Shown here: in pieces, positions 24,900 through 33,840 of the stretch
Layout of the letters: every line of letters begins with the position of its first letter
Numbering within the stretch: the first letter of the stretch is position 1
Assembly: GCA_965200175.1 (NCBI GenBank)
Contig: OZ241345.1
Coordinates: 1,426,001-1,490,000, forward strand
DNA: 64,000 bases
From: Azophilus sp026709365
Lineage (GTDB): Bacteria > Pseudomonadota > Gammaproteobacteria > Pseudomonadales > Azotimanducaceae
Direction: 5' to 3'
The notes under the pieces: model-generated
What the model was told of the DNA's origin: nothing
Database searches by the model: none
What the model saw: only the letters and a program-made list of their open reading frames with translations
Position numbers and translations under genes: made by a program

Positions 24900-25946
24900 C
24901 TACGGCGCAGGCTCCCAGCCATCCTTGGCTGAATGCACAAACTGCGCCAGTGCGCGATTGAATTCGGCCGGTTTTTCCACAAACGGCGTATGCCCTGCAT
25001 CCTCAATCGGGAGCTCGATGACGGTGCCGCCGTGACTGCGGTAGTCGTCCAGAACGCAGCGAGTCTGCCTGATCATGGGCTGAGCAGGAGCAGAGGCTCC
25101 CTCCCTTGGATCCGTGGCTTTGGAATTGGGGTTTGCTGACCGGTCTTGGTCGCAGACGATAGAGTCCTCGGTGCCACGAATCCAAAGCAAGGGCGGTTTG
25201 GGCTCGATGTTGACGATCCCTGAAGCATCGAAGTAGCGCCTGGACATGGCGTTGAGGATGCCGCGCTTCCCCGGCGCGAGCCCCGGCCCGCATTCCGATT
25301 CCACGGCGTTGCCGGGATACCAGTCATCGCCGATCCGCGTGGACAGCATCGAATCCAGCAGAACGCCAAGATTGGGTGGCGTGAACGGCGGTTTGAAATA
25401 GAGTTGCGAGAGAACGTTGCGTGGTGAGAAGGCGCTGTCCTGGCTTCTGTCTCCCATCGCCAAGCGTCGAACGAGTTCGGCGCTCACGTACCCGGCACCT
25501 CCGGGCGAGCCATCGGCGCGGCAGGGCGTTCCCTTTTCGTCGATGGACCCAGAATAGCCGTAAGGCGAAATCGGGTTCACCAGCGTCACGCTTGGCAGCG
25601 CTTCGGGCCGCATGAGCATCATCTTCATGGCCACGCCACCGCCCATGCTGTGCCCGACCACGTGGAATCTGCTTCCCGCAAGCAAGTCGGTCAAGGCGAA
25701 CAGGTCCCGAGCCATGTCGTCCAGGCCGAGGGTGGCGTCTATTTTCAAGGGTTCCGTTGCCCCAAATCCGCGCAGGTCCGGAGCGATGCAGCGGAACTCG
25801 TTCCGCAGGGCCGCCATGGTCTGTGCCCAGAAGAGGGATGACGAGAGGTTGCCGTGAATGAACAGGATGGCCTCCGCCGTCTGGTCGCCGCAGGTCCGGA
25901 CGCTGATGTTCAACTGTTGTGTCTGGACGACTTTGGCGGCCGGCAT
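24900..25946 (-). CDS. Alpha/beta hydrolase
   Basis: A 348-residue alpha/beta-hydrolase fold enzyme without a signal peptide when started at the ATG at 25946 (MPAAKVVQTQQLNISVRTCG). The oxyanion-hole HGN is at 31-33, and the nucleophile Ser100 is in VVGHSMGGG. The acid is probably Asp in IRGTEDSIV and the catalytic His is in DAGHTPFVEKP near the C-terminus. An insertion of about 110 residues between strand 6 and the acid (PYGYSGSIDEKGTPCRADGS and following) makes a large cap domain. The substrate cannot be read from sequence; esters, lactones or epoxides are possible. It follows a TonB-dependent receptor by 76 bases on the same strand, so uptake and hydrolysis of one compound is plausible. 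Confidence 0.9.
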   Translation of the reverse strand: MPAAKVVQTQQLNISVRTCGDQTAEAILFIHGNLSSSLFWAQTMAALRNEFRCIAPDLRGFGATEPLKIDATLGLDDMARDLFALTDLLAGSRFHVVGHSMGGGVAMKMMLMRPEALPSVTLVNPISPYGYSGSIDEKGTPCRADGSPGGAGYVSAELVRRLAMGDRSQDSAFSPRNVLSQLYFKPPFTPPNLGVLLDSMLSTRIGDDWYPGNAVESECGPGLAPGKRGILNAMSRRYFDASGIVNIEPKPPLLWIRGTEDSIVCDQDRSANPNSKATDPREGASAPAQPMIRQTRCVLDDYRSHGGTVIELPIEDAGHTPFVEKPAEFNRALAQFVHSAKDGWEPAP

Positions 25947-26022
25947 GTTGTGACGATTCCTGGCGGCGCAATGACCGCGGCTCCCGTTCCCCTTGTTTAC
26001 TTCGAACTTGCGTGGAGGCTGC

Positions 26023-28287
26023 TCAGAGAAAGCGGTAGCGCGCTTCGATGCGATAGGTTCGCGGTTGCCCATAGTAGGCCAGCCCCACGCCCGGAAACGC
26101 CGTCAGGTCGAACCCGTGGGTGATGTACTCCTCGTTCGAAAGGTTCTTCACGCCGAGCGAGACACTCCATCTGCCGTCTTGATTCTCCACGGTGGCCGAT
26201 GCGTTGATGAGCGCAAAGTCGTCTTGGTGAAGCGCTTTCAGATTGTTGACGTCCACATGGTAGTCGGATCGGTAGCTCAGGTCGGCTCCGAGGATCAGGA
26301 GCGCTGAGCCGAGGGCGTGCTGGTACTCTAATCCAAGGTTTCCGGTTAGCTCAGGCGAGTTGATCGGAGTAAGCGAACTGCTGACGTCTTCGTTGGCGCT
26401 GTTGATGAATTCCTGGTACTCGGCATTCAGGTAGCCCATCCCGAGACTCACCAGAAAGTTCGGTGCTGGACTGGCAAGCAGTTCAGCTTCGAATCCCCAG
26501 TGCTCAGCCTCTCCCGCATTGGTGAACACGGTCGCGAAGCCCCCGGTTGGCGTTGCGGAGAAGCTGCTGAGCTGCAAATCCTGATAGTCGCTCAGGAAGG
26601 CGGCGGCGCTAAAGCGGAGCTGACCGTCGGCAAGCACCGACTTCCAGCCGATTTCGTAGGCATCAGCAATTTCAGGATCATAGGGGAGCGCTTGAGTGTT
26701 CACCGCGGCATCGTCGCTCGCGCTGTTGTATCCGATGCGGCCGTCAAAGCCGCCGCTCTTGAAGCCGCGGGCGTAGTTGAAATAGGCTAGACTGCCATCA
26801 TGGAACTTGTAGCTTATGCCAAACTTTGGGGTCAACTTGCTGAAGTCCTCGCCGAGGTCGAGGTTCAGTGCGAATGGATTTGATGAGTTTGGCGCAGGGG
26901 TGCAATCATCAATGTGCGGCAAGACCGCGCCGAATGCGCCAAGTGCTTGGCACGCCTTGCGTTTCAGTTTCTTGGACTCGGATGTGTAGCGGGTGCCCAA
27001 GGTGACCTCAACGGCGTCGGATAAGGACCAGGAAATTTCGCCGAAGACGGCGTTGGCCTCAACTGACTGCTCGTTCTCGCTGACTGTGCCGTAGGTTGAG
27101 AAAAACACGCCAGCACCACCGCTGAAATCGATTGGCTCGGCGTTGCTGATGCCATCTGGCGTGATGTCGTCCTCGGAGAAGTGGAAGACGCCCAGAAGCG
27201 CCTTGACCGGCCCCCCTGAATCATAGGAAAGCTGCAACTCCTGGCTGAACTGATCCTGGCTTTGGTCAACGTGGACGCCGAAGATCTCCAATCCGGTGCC
27301 GTCCAGGTCAATGTGCGTTTCGTAATCGAGCCGTCTGAAGGATGTGATGGACTTCAGTTGGATGGCATCGGACAACTGATACTCGACGGTCAGGCCTACA
27401 CCCTCAGTCTCGAGGCGCTCCACGTCATTGAAATCGGCTTCGACGCCGAAGGGATCATTGGCGGGCTGGAAGTCGGCGGTCTTTTGGACGAGCGTCGGGC
27501 CGGCGGTCACTCTGGCGGGCGTTACGGAACGGTTCGGGTCGTTGACGGATCGGTCAACGGCGAGATTGAAGTTTAGATCTTCGTTCGGCGAGTACTGCAG
27601 GCGCAATCGGCCAGCAAAGGCTTCCTTATCGCCGTCCACGCTGGAATCGGCCCCGGCAAAGCCATTTTCGTTGTAGCCATCGTGTGCGATATGCGCGAGC
27701 GTTAGGCGGCCGAGCAAGGTGCCATCCCGGCTCAACGGACCGCTCCAAGTTGCCTTGAGGCTTTGTTGGCCGTAGTTGCCGACCCCGGCTTCCAGCTCAA
27801 GAAATGGCGCGAGCGTCGGAGCGGCGCTGACGTACTTGATAGCGCCTCCGATGGTGTTCCGTCCATAGAGGCTGCCCTGCGGGCCGCGCAGAACCTCTAT
27901 GCGCTCAACATCAACCACGTCCAGGAAGGAACCCTGGGCACGGCCCATGTAAACATCGTCCAAGTAAACGCCGACCCCCGGGTCAGCGAATGAAAGCGAG
28001 TCCCTTTGCCCCACGCCACGGATGTAGATCACTGCATTGGCGGCATCGCCGATGTTGAGGCTCAGGTTCGGCACGACGTTTTGAAGGTCGCCCAAGTCAT
28101 CGACCTGAAATCGACTGAGATCTGATGCAGTAAGCGCACTCACCGAAACTGGCGTGTCCATGAGGCTCTCATCCCGTTTTCGGGCGGTAACCACGACCTC
28201 TTCAATCAATCCCTCCGCTGCAACGTTGGAACATAGCGGCATGAGCAAAGGCGTTGCGGAGAACAACCAAATCAGCATCTTGTTCAC
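26023..28287 (-). CDS. TonB-dependent outer-membrane receptor
   Basis: A 754-residue outer-membrane transporter. A signal peptide (MNKMLIWLFSATPLLMPLCS, cut near residue 24) is followed by a TonB-box-like EEVVVTARKRDESLMDTPVS. The plug domain has VIYIRGVGQRDSLSF, VEVLRGPQGSLYGRNTIGGA and the barrel ends in the aromatic signature TYRIEARYRFL. It resembles the large group of receptors from marine and soil Proteobacteria (iron-complex outer-membrane receptor-like, with KRDESLMDTPVSVSAL) that import siderophores or plant/algal compounds. The ligand is unknown. It appears to be the first gene of a two-gene unit with the alpha/beta hydrolase. Confidence 0.95.
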   Translation of the reverse strand: MNKMLIWLFSATPLLMPLCSNVAAEGLIEEVVVTARKRDESLMDTPVSVSALTASDLSRFQVDDLGDLQNVVPNLSLNIGDAANAVIYIRGVGQRDSLSFADPGVGVYLDDVYMGRAQGSFLDVVDVERIEVLRGPQGSLYGRNTIGGAIKYVSAAPTLAPFLELEAGVGNYGQQSLKATWSGPLSRDGTLLGRLTLAHIAHDGYNENGFAGADSSVDGDKEAFAGRLRLQYSPNEDLNFNLAVDRSVNDPNRSVTPARVTAGPTLVQKTADFQPANDPFGVEADFNDVERLETEGVGLTVEYQLSDAIQLKSITSFRRLDYETHIDLDGTGLEIFGVHVDQSQDQFSQELQLSYDSGGPVKALLGVFHFSEDDITPDGISNAEPIDFSGGAGVFFSTYGTVSENEQSVEANAVFGEISWSLSDAVEVTLGTRYTSESKKLKRKACQALGAFGAVLPHIDDCTPAPNSSNPFALNLDLGEDFSKLTPKFGISYKFHDGSLAYFNYARGFKSGGFDGRIGYNSASDDAAVNTQALPYDPEIADAYEIGWKSVLADGQLRFSAAAFLSDYQDLQLSSFSATPTGGFATVFTNAGEAEHWGFEAELLASPAPNFLVSLGMGYLNAEYQEFINSANEDVSSSLTPINSPELTGNLGLEYQHALGSALLILGADLSYRSDYHVDVNNLKALHQDDFALINASATVENQDGRWSVSLGVKNLSNEEYITHGFDLTAFPGVGLAYYGQPRTYRIEARYRFL

Positions 28288-28381
28288 GGTTTTCCTCCAT
28301 CTGAAAATTGACTGCCCCTAACCTTGGCCATGCACATGCGAACTCCCTCCTGCGTTGCGATTGCTCCATCTTCCCGCGAGA

Positions 28382-28409
28382 ATCCTATGAAGGCCTGAAG
28401 TCATTTCAA
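28382..28409 (-). promoter_or_regulatory. Candidate sigma-70 promoter for the TonB receptor
   Basis: On the minus strand TTGAAA (28404-28409) and TAGGAT (28382-28387) are separated by 16 bases. The start point would be about 90 bases before the receptor ATG. The surrounding 28300-28450 stretch is less GC-rich than its neighbours, as expected for a promoter region. No Fur box or riboswitch was recognised. Confidence 0.4.
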
Positions 28410-28642
28410 GAGCAAATATTTCACGTAAAAGCTGCGGAAACATTTGTCGATTAGTCTGCGTAGGCACCCAAGCCCGAGAGCCGCGCAGCTCCTGTAGGCT
28501 GTGCTCGTTCAACGGTGCTTTGGCCCCCGCCGGACAAATGGGAGGTATTCATGCAGTCGCACCTTGGCCGTCGGGGGCGATGCTGGAGGAGCTTTCTAAA
28601 TCCGAAAACCCAAGCGTTCGGCTGTTGCCGCCTGCTTTCTGT

Positions 28643-28747
28643 CGAGCGTCACGAAAGACAGTACTCCGCGCTGGTCGCTCAGGCCAGATTCCGAAGTGTT
28701 TCTGAGCCGGCACAGTGTTTGCTTTCAGGCTTTTTGCTTTCAGGCCC
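28643..28747 (+). repeat. Degenerate family A tail and a 15-base tandem duplication
   Basis: At 28643-28715 is a diverged forward family A copy (CTCCGCGCTGGTCGCTCAGG, then a tail GATTCCGAAGTGTTTCTGAG). Immediately after, TTTGCTTTCAGGC occurs twice in tandem (about 28717-28747). This lies just past the batD stop. The rest of the 478-base gap 28288-28765 holds the receptor promoter region and no gene I can support. Confidence 0.55.
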
Positions 28748-28765
28748 ATGCCGCCTGCGCCTGCT

Positions 28766-30469
28766 TCAAGGTTCTTCTCCCCATGCGTTCAAAGCGGATA
28801 GCGGGGTCGCGGTTCGCTCGGCCTCCTGTTCTTCCTTCACCAGCGCACGGGTGGCGTCCAGGAGTTCCTGGCCGCTGATTCCCCCGCTGGGGTCGCTGGC
28901 GTAGAGGGCGCGGTTGAGGCGTTCGAGCAGCTCTCGTGCCTGGGGCGTTCGGCGGATGCGGGCCAGGGTCTTGGCGGCCGAAAGTTGCCAGTGGGCGCTC
29001 AGGCACTTGAGCCAAGCGTTGCGCATGGCTTGCATTTGACCGTCTTTGCAGGCTTGGTTGAGGGCCTTCCACGCGGCCGCGGCTGCATCGCGGGGCATTG
29101 GGGCGATTGGGGCGCGGGCGGGCCTGCGGCGGCGCATGAGCAGCCAAGTGGCGATCCAACCGAGGAATCCGGCGGCGGTGAGCGCCAGCAGCCAAGCGGG
29201 ATGGGAGGCGTTGCCGGATGTCGGGGCGTCTCCTGCCGGGAGGGGAGGCGGCTGGGCGTTCGCTGCGCTGCTGGGTTCGCTGGCTTCGCGCCCCGGCGCG
29301 GATCCCTGCTCCGCTGACGCTTCGCCGGTGATGCGCAGTTCCCGTCCGGGCAGCACGGCCTGGCGCACCCGCTCGTTGACGCTGTCCCACCAAGTGAGCG
29401 TTAAGGGCGGCAGCTCCGTCTCGCCGGGATGCACGGGAATGAGGGTGTGGGTCTCCCGGCGGCTGCCTTGGATGCCGAGGCCGGAATTGCCGTCGTCGAG
29501 GCGCACGGGTTCCGGATATTGCTTGAAGAAGCGCTCGGACAGACTGAGGTTCAGGGGCGGCACGGCGGAGCCGGTGTTGCCCAGCACGGTGACGGTGATG
29601 GTGCGCTGCACGGGCTCGCCGACCGCGAAGCTCGGGTCGGCAGGCTGCCAGGCTTGCGTGATGGAGACGTCCTCGGCGGGCAGCCACGGCTGCTCGGCGG
29701 GGTAGTCGGAGGGAATGGGCAGCACGTCAATGTGGATTTCCGGGGTGCTTACGCGGATGCCGGAGCGCCGTGTGCCCGTCGGTCCGGACAGGCGCACCGA
29801 GCTGTTGACCGAGACTTCCGGGATGCGCAGCTGGCCGTTGCGTTCCGGGAACAGGGCGTAGCGCTGCTCCAGCACGCCGTACTGCCGGCCTTGCCGGATG
29901 GCGGTGGCGGAGCGGTTCTCGCCCAGCGGGATGACCAGGGCGCCCGGAATTTCCGGCGCCGCCGGCAGATCGCCATAGACTTGCACGCCCGCTGTGTAGA
30001 GCAGGCTTCGGGTCAGTATGGTTTGCGCCTGAACGCGCACCGGGTTGGGGGAGGCCTCGGCCTCGAAAAGGATCATGGTGTCGATGGCGTCGCGCGCGCC
30101 CGCGTCCAACGGAACGACCTGCAGGCGCAGGGTCGGGCTCTGCTGGCTGCCGAGACTGAGCGGCGGAATGTCCAGCCAGCCGCTGCGCTTGGGACGCAGG
30201 TTGATTCGATGCTCCACCCATTGGCTGACCTGGCCGTTGACGATCTGCACCTGCGTGGCGTTGTTGATGCCGAGCACCTCGAATTCGCGCTCCAAGGGGG
30301 TTGCGTCGAGGTCGTCGGTTTGGCTGGCGCCTTCCACGCGCACGGTGAGCTGGACGGTGCCCAGCTCATCAATGACCTGACGGTCCAAAGTGGCCGTGAC
30401 GGCGGCGTTGGCGTTGGCGGTGAGGGCGGCCGCCAACGCCAGCCAGGCCATGCGCAGGGCTTGATTCAC
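28766..30469 (-). CDS. BatD-like protein (oxygen tolerance/aerotolerance family)
   Basis: A 567-residue envelope protein. A signal peptide (MAWLALAAALTANANA after a short leader) is followed by Ig-like beta domains (VTATLDRQVIDELGTVQLTV; SLLYTAGVQVYGDLPAAPEI). One transmembrane helix lies at about residues 440-460 (WLLALTAAGFLGWIATWLL), and a cytoplasmic helical tail ends the protein. This is the architecture of BatD (DUF7939-type). It starts at GTG 30469, overlapping the preceding stop as GTGA and preceded by GGGAGAAG. Bat proteins are associated with MoxR ATPases and envelope stress tolerance; no biochemical function is firmly established. Confidence 0.88.
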   Translation of the reverse strand: MNQALRMAWLALAAALTANANAAVTATLDRQVIDELGTVQLTVRVEGASQTDDLDATPLEREFEVLGINNATQVQIVNGQVSQWVEHRINLRPKRSGWLDIPPLSLGSQQSPTLRLQVVPLDAGARDAIDTMILFEAEASPNPVRVQAQTILTRSLLYTAGVQVYGDLPAAPEIPGALVIPLGENRSATAIRQGRQYGVLEQRYALFPERNGQLRIPEVSVNSSVRLSGPTGTRRSGIRVSTPEIHIDVLPIPSDYPAEQPWLPAEDVSITQAWQPADPSFAVGEPVQRTITVTVLGNTGSAVPPLNLSLSERFFKQYPEPVRLDDGNSGLGIQGSRRETHTLIPVHPGETELPPLTLTWWDSVNERVRQAVLPGRELRITGEASAEQGSAPGREASEPSSAANAQPPPLPAGDAPTSGNASHPAWLLALTAAGFLGWIATWLLMRRRRPARAPIAPMPRDAAAAAWKALNQACKDGQMQAMRNAWLKCLSAHWQLSAAKTLARIRRTPQARELLERLNRALYASDPSGGISGQELLDATRALVKEEQEAERTATPLSALNAWGEEP

Positions 30470-32205
30470 CAGATCTTCTCCCGCTCGCGGTTGCGGTAGT
30501 CGCCTTGGCGCCGCCGTTGGTTGGTCTCGTATTGAAACTTGCGCCGCAACAGGCCGCCGGGGTCGTCGGGCACTCGGCGCAGCCATTGCTCCAAGGCCGC
30601 CTGCTTCTCGTCGTGGCCGTCCTCGGCATCCCCGGCGTCCGCGTTTTCGGCGTTTGGCGGCGCCTCTTCCTGATTGGTGTCCTCCGGCTCTCCCGCGCCT
30701 TGGGGGTCGTCGGCCTCGTCTGCATCCATGCCCGCTTCGCCTTGCTCCGGCCCGTCGGTGCCTTGGCCGCCCTGCTGAGGGGGTTGGCCGTCGTTTTTCC
30801 CAAGGTTGGGCGGGCTTTCCGACTGCGCCTCCTGGCCCGCCTGCTGTTCGAGAAGCTGCTCCACGAGCGCCTTGTTGAAGGCGGCGTCCTCGTGGTTTGG
30901 TGCGCTCGTCAGGGCTTGGGCGTAGGCGGCAATCGCGGCTTGGTACTCGCCAAGCCGGGCTAGGGCGTTGCCGAGATTGTAGTGGTCGGTGGGGGTTTGG
31001 GCTTCGCGCCAGCCTTGTGCGGCGCCTGGGTAGTCCTCGCTGCGGTAGCGGGCGGCGTTGCGCCAATCCGCGTCCTCGAACAGCTCGGCGGCCGCTTCCG
31101 GGCTGCCGTCCCGAAGCGCCTGCCAGCCCTGCTGGTCGCGGCGCTGCCAAAGGTCGTCCCAAACGCTGGCGCTTGCCGGGAAGGGCAGCAGCACGGCCAT
31201 GACGCAGGCGAGGACGCCGCGGCGGAAGCCCAGCAGCAGGACCGGCAGCAGCAGCACGGCCCCCCAGTAGCCGAAGTCTGCCCAGGCGTCGAACTCCCGC
31301 TCCACCGCTTGGCTGCCGTCCTCGCCGGGCAGGGGGGTCGCCAGCAGATGGCGGATGTCCGCATCGCCCAAGCCGGCGCTGCGGTAGCGCCCGTGGCAGA
31401 GATCGGCCACCGTGGCGAGCCGGTCGCTGTCCAAGGCGGCTCGAACCACCTGGCCTTGGCCGTCCCGCAGTTGCTGTCCCGGCTGATTGGCGAACTCCAG
31501 CGGAATCGGCGCCCCCGCAGCGGTGCCGACGCCAAGGATTGACAACGGGAAGCGTCGGCTGCAGCTGGCCGCGACCTCGCTGACCCGATCGATGCCGTCA
31601 GTCACCAGCAGCAGGCGCCCCTGCGGCAGGCGGGCGTTGGCAAAGAGCTGAAGCGCCAGCTCGATGGCGCTGGCCGGGTTGCTGCCGAACACCGGCATCA
31701 TGGCGGGGCTCAGCGCCGTGAGCAGGTTCTCGATGGTGCGCACGTCGTCGGTCAACGGAGCGACCACATGGCCGTCCCCGGCATAGGCCACCAGCGCGGT
31801 GAAGCCTTCATCGCGCAGGCGCAGCACGTCGGCGATCTTGTGGCCGGCTCGTGCCAGCCTTGAGGGGCTGAGGTCTTGGGCGTACATGGACAGCGAAAGG
31901 TCGAACAGGATCACCAAGCCATCCTCCTTGCGCTCGACGGGCTGCGGCAGGCGCTGCCATGTGGGTCCGGCCAGCGCTGCGGCGCCGATCAGCAGCGCCC
32001 AAGCCGCCGTCCAGGCGGTCCATCGGTGTCGGCTTTCCTGGCTGCGCTCCAGCAGCGCGTCGAGCAGGCGGGGCTCCACGGCGTCCCGCCAATGGGAGCC
32101 GGCGATGCGCCTGCGGGCCCAAAGCGCCGCCAGCGCCAAGGCGGGCAGGGCGCCGAGCAGCCACCAAGGCCGCAGGAAGTGAAAGTCCTGCCAGGTTTCA
32201 ATCAT
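30466..32205 (-). CDS. BatB/BatC-type vWA protein with C-terminal TPR
   Basis: A 579-residue protein combining two Bat proteins. Residues 12-80 hold two transmembrane helices. The von Willebrand A domain has a MIDAS motif DLSLS at 102-106 and a later LLLVTDGIDRV segment. Further membrane helices lie near 325-350 (YWGAVLLLPVLLLGFRRGVLA). The C-terminal third holds TPR-like repeats (DHYNLGNALARLGEYQAAIA AYAQAL region) and a long acidic, Gln/Glu-rich low-complexity tail before a basic end (RRRQGDYRNREREKIW). In Bacteroides, BatB and BatC are separate; fusion is common in gammaproteobacteria. The ATG at 32205 lies inside the batA 3' end. Confidence 0.92.
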   Translation of the reverse strand: MIETWQDFHFLRPWWLLGALPALALAALWARRRIAGSHWRDAVEPRLLDALLERSQESRHRWTAWTAAWALLIGAAALAGPTWQRLPQPVERKEDGLVILFDLSLSMYAQDLSPSRLARAGHKIADVLRLRDEGFTALVAYAGDGHVVAPLTDDVRTIENLLTALSPAMMPVFGSNPASAIELALQLFANARLPQGRLLLVTDGIDRVSEVAASCSRRFPLSILGVGTAAGAPIPLEFANQPGQQLRDGQGQVVRAALDSDRLATVADLCHGRYRSAGLGDADIRHLLATPLPGEDGSQAVEREFDAWADFGYWGAVLLLPVLLLGFRRGVLACVMAVLLPFPASASVWDDLWQRRDQQGWQALRDGSPEAAAELFEDADWRNAARYRSEDYPGAAQGWREAQTPTDHYNLGNALARLGEYQAAIAAYAQALTSAPNHEDAAFNKALVEQLLEQQAGQEAQSESPPNLGKNDGQPPQQGGQGTDGPEQGEAGMDADEADDPQGAGEPEDTNQEEAPPNAENADAGDAEDGHDEKQAALEQWLRRVPDDPGGLLRRKFQYETNQRRRQGDYRNREREKIW

Positions 32206-33202
32206 GGTTGGATCGGCCGGGAGCGGGCAGCAGCAGCGCACAGGCCAACGCCCACGCCAAGCCCAAGGGCCAGAAGTAGAGCGCGGCGGTGGGGCGGTAG
32301 GTTTCCGGATCCTGCTCGATGGCTTCAAGGGCGTCGATGATGCCGTAGATCTCCTTCAACGCGGCGCTGTCACGGGCGCGGAAGTAGCGGCCACCGGTGG
32401 CGTCGGCGATTTGCGTCAGGGCATCCTCGTCCAACTCCGCGGACGGATTGATCAGCCTTGAGCCGAGCGCGCCGAAGATGCCTGGCATGCGCATCCGTTC
32501 CGCGCCGACGCCGATGGTGTGGATGCGAATGTCCTCGGCGGCGGCGAGTTCGGCGGCCTTGATGGGCGCCACCTCACCGACGTTGTTGGCGCCATCGGTC
32601 AGCAGAATCAGCACCCGGTCGCCGTCCGGGCGGGTGCGCAGGCGTTTGACCGCAAGGCCGATGGCATCGCCAATGGCGGTCTTGCCGCCGGCGATGCCCA
32701 CCGGCGCCTCGTTCAGCAGCCGCTTGACGCTGGCCAGGTCAAAGGTCAGGGGCGCTTGCAAGTAGGCGCTGGTGCCGAACAGGATCAGCCCCACCCGATC
32801 GCCTTGGCGGGCTGCCACAAAGTTCGCAACCACCTGCTTGACCACCGTGAGGCGGTCCACCAACCGATCGGCGCGCTGCATGTCCTCAGTGCCCATGCTG
32901 CCGGAAATATCCACCGCCAGCATCAAGTCCCGCCCGGTGGTCGGCAAGCTCACCGGCTCGCCCGTCCACTGGGGCCGGGCGGCGGCAGCGAGCAGCGCCA
33001 GCCACGCCAGCCACAGCAGCGCCGCGCGCCAATGCAAGCGCCGTGTCCGTCCGCTCAAGCCACTCTCCGAACCCAGACGGAACAGGCCGACATCCGGCAC
33101 CGTCAGCGCGGCTTGGCGGTTGGCCAAGGGACGCCAAAGCCGGCGCAGCAGGGCGGGGAGCGGCGCCAACAGCAGCATGTAAGGCCAGACCCATTCAATC
33201 AC
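32198..33202 (-). CDS. BatA-type von Willebrand A domain protein
   Basis: A 334-residue membrane protein: an N-terminal helix (WVWPYMLLLAPLPALLRRLW), a second near 55-75 and a C-terminal one (WPLGLAWALACALLLPAP) flank a vWA domain. The MIDAS residues are D98-I-S100-G-S102, with Thr in GKTAIGDAIGLAV and Asp in LLTDGANNVGEV. Intact MIDAS suggests metal-dependent binding of a partner protein, as expected for BatA. It starts at GTG 33202, forming GTGA with the preceding stop, and overlaps batB by 8 bases. Confidence 0.92.
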   Translation of the reverse strand: MIEWVWPYMLLLAPLPALLRRLWRPLANRQAALTVPDVGLFRLGSESGLSGRTRRLHWRAALLWLAWLALLAAAARPQWTGEPVSLPTTGRDLMLAVDISGSMGTEDMQRADRLVDRLTVVKQVVANFVAARQGDRVGLILFGTSAYLQAPLTFDLASVKRLLNEAPVGIAGGKTAIGDAIGLAVKRLRTRPDGDRVLILLTDGANNVGEVAPIKAAELAAAEDIRIHTIGVGAERMRMPGIFGALGSRLINPSAELDEDALTQIADATGGRYFRARDSAALKEIYGIIDALEAIEQDPETYRPTAALYFWPLGLAWALACALLLPAPGRSNHD

Positions 33203-33840
33203 TGCGGCGCTCCTGCCGGTTGCTTGGCGGCGGGGCTCATCGCGGCCAAGGGCGATGGCCCGGCGTCGGATGGCTTGTTTCCTTCGCGTTGCCGGAGCAC
33301 CGCCTCGGCGCGACTTGAAGACGCCTGCTGGCAAGCCCGGGTGGGGGAAAAGCGCCAGAAGCGGCGGCACTCCCGAGTTAGCAGGCGGCCGACCAATCCA
33401 TTCAACGCATGTGCGTCCACTTCCGTGTCGGGTTGGAACCGGGCTTCGCCGAGACAACGGCCCACTCCCTCGGAAAAGGCGCGTTCGCCGTAGCGGCCGT
33501 CCAGATAGCGCAGCCAATCATCGCCCCAGGCGGGAATCGTCTCGCAGTGGCCGAGTCCGTGGACGGCCAGGCGCTTCAGCGTTTCGTTGGTCCGGTGCAG
33601 CCAGACCGTGGGCGTGATCGAACCATCAAGCAGTTCACGGGTCAGCCGTTGATGCAGCTGCCTGGCTGCGCGGACGGGCCCGAAGCGCTGCCAGCGCCGC
33701 CGCAGCCGGACTGCGCCCCAGGTCAGCAAGGCCAGCGCCAGTGCCGCCAAGAGCCACCATCCCGGAGCCGGCGGCCACCACTGCGGCGCTTCGGGCAGGT
33801 GGATGTCGCGCAGTTGGTTCAGCAGTTCCCGCTCCATCAC
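33199..33840 (-). CDS. DUF4381 family membrane protein
   Basis: A 213-residue protein with one transmembrane helix near residues 26-45 (PGWWLLAALALALLTWGAVR) preceded by LNQLRDIHLPEAPQWWPPAP, the usual opening of DUF4381 proteins. A cytoplasmic domain follows. It sits between the DUF58 and batA genes, exactly where DUF4381 genes occur in MoxR/Bat operons. Function unknown; the operon position implies a structural or assembly role with the vWA proteins. The last 40 residues are basic and low in complexity. Confidence 0.9.
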   Translation of the reverse strand: MMERELLNQLRDIHLPEAPQWWPPAPGWWLLAALALALLTWGAVRLRRRWQRFGPVRAARQLHQRLTRELLDGSITPTVWLHRTNETLKRLAVHGLGHCETIPAWGDDWLRYLDGRYGERAFSEGVGRCLGEARFQPDTEVDAHALNGLVGRLLTRECRRFWRFSPTRACQQASSSRAEAVLRQREGNKPSDAGPSPLAAMSPAAKQPAGAPQ

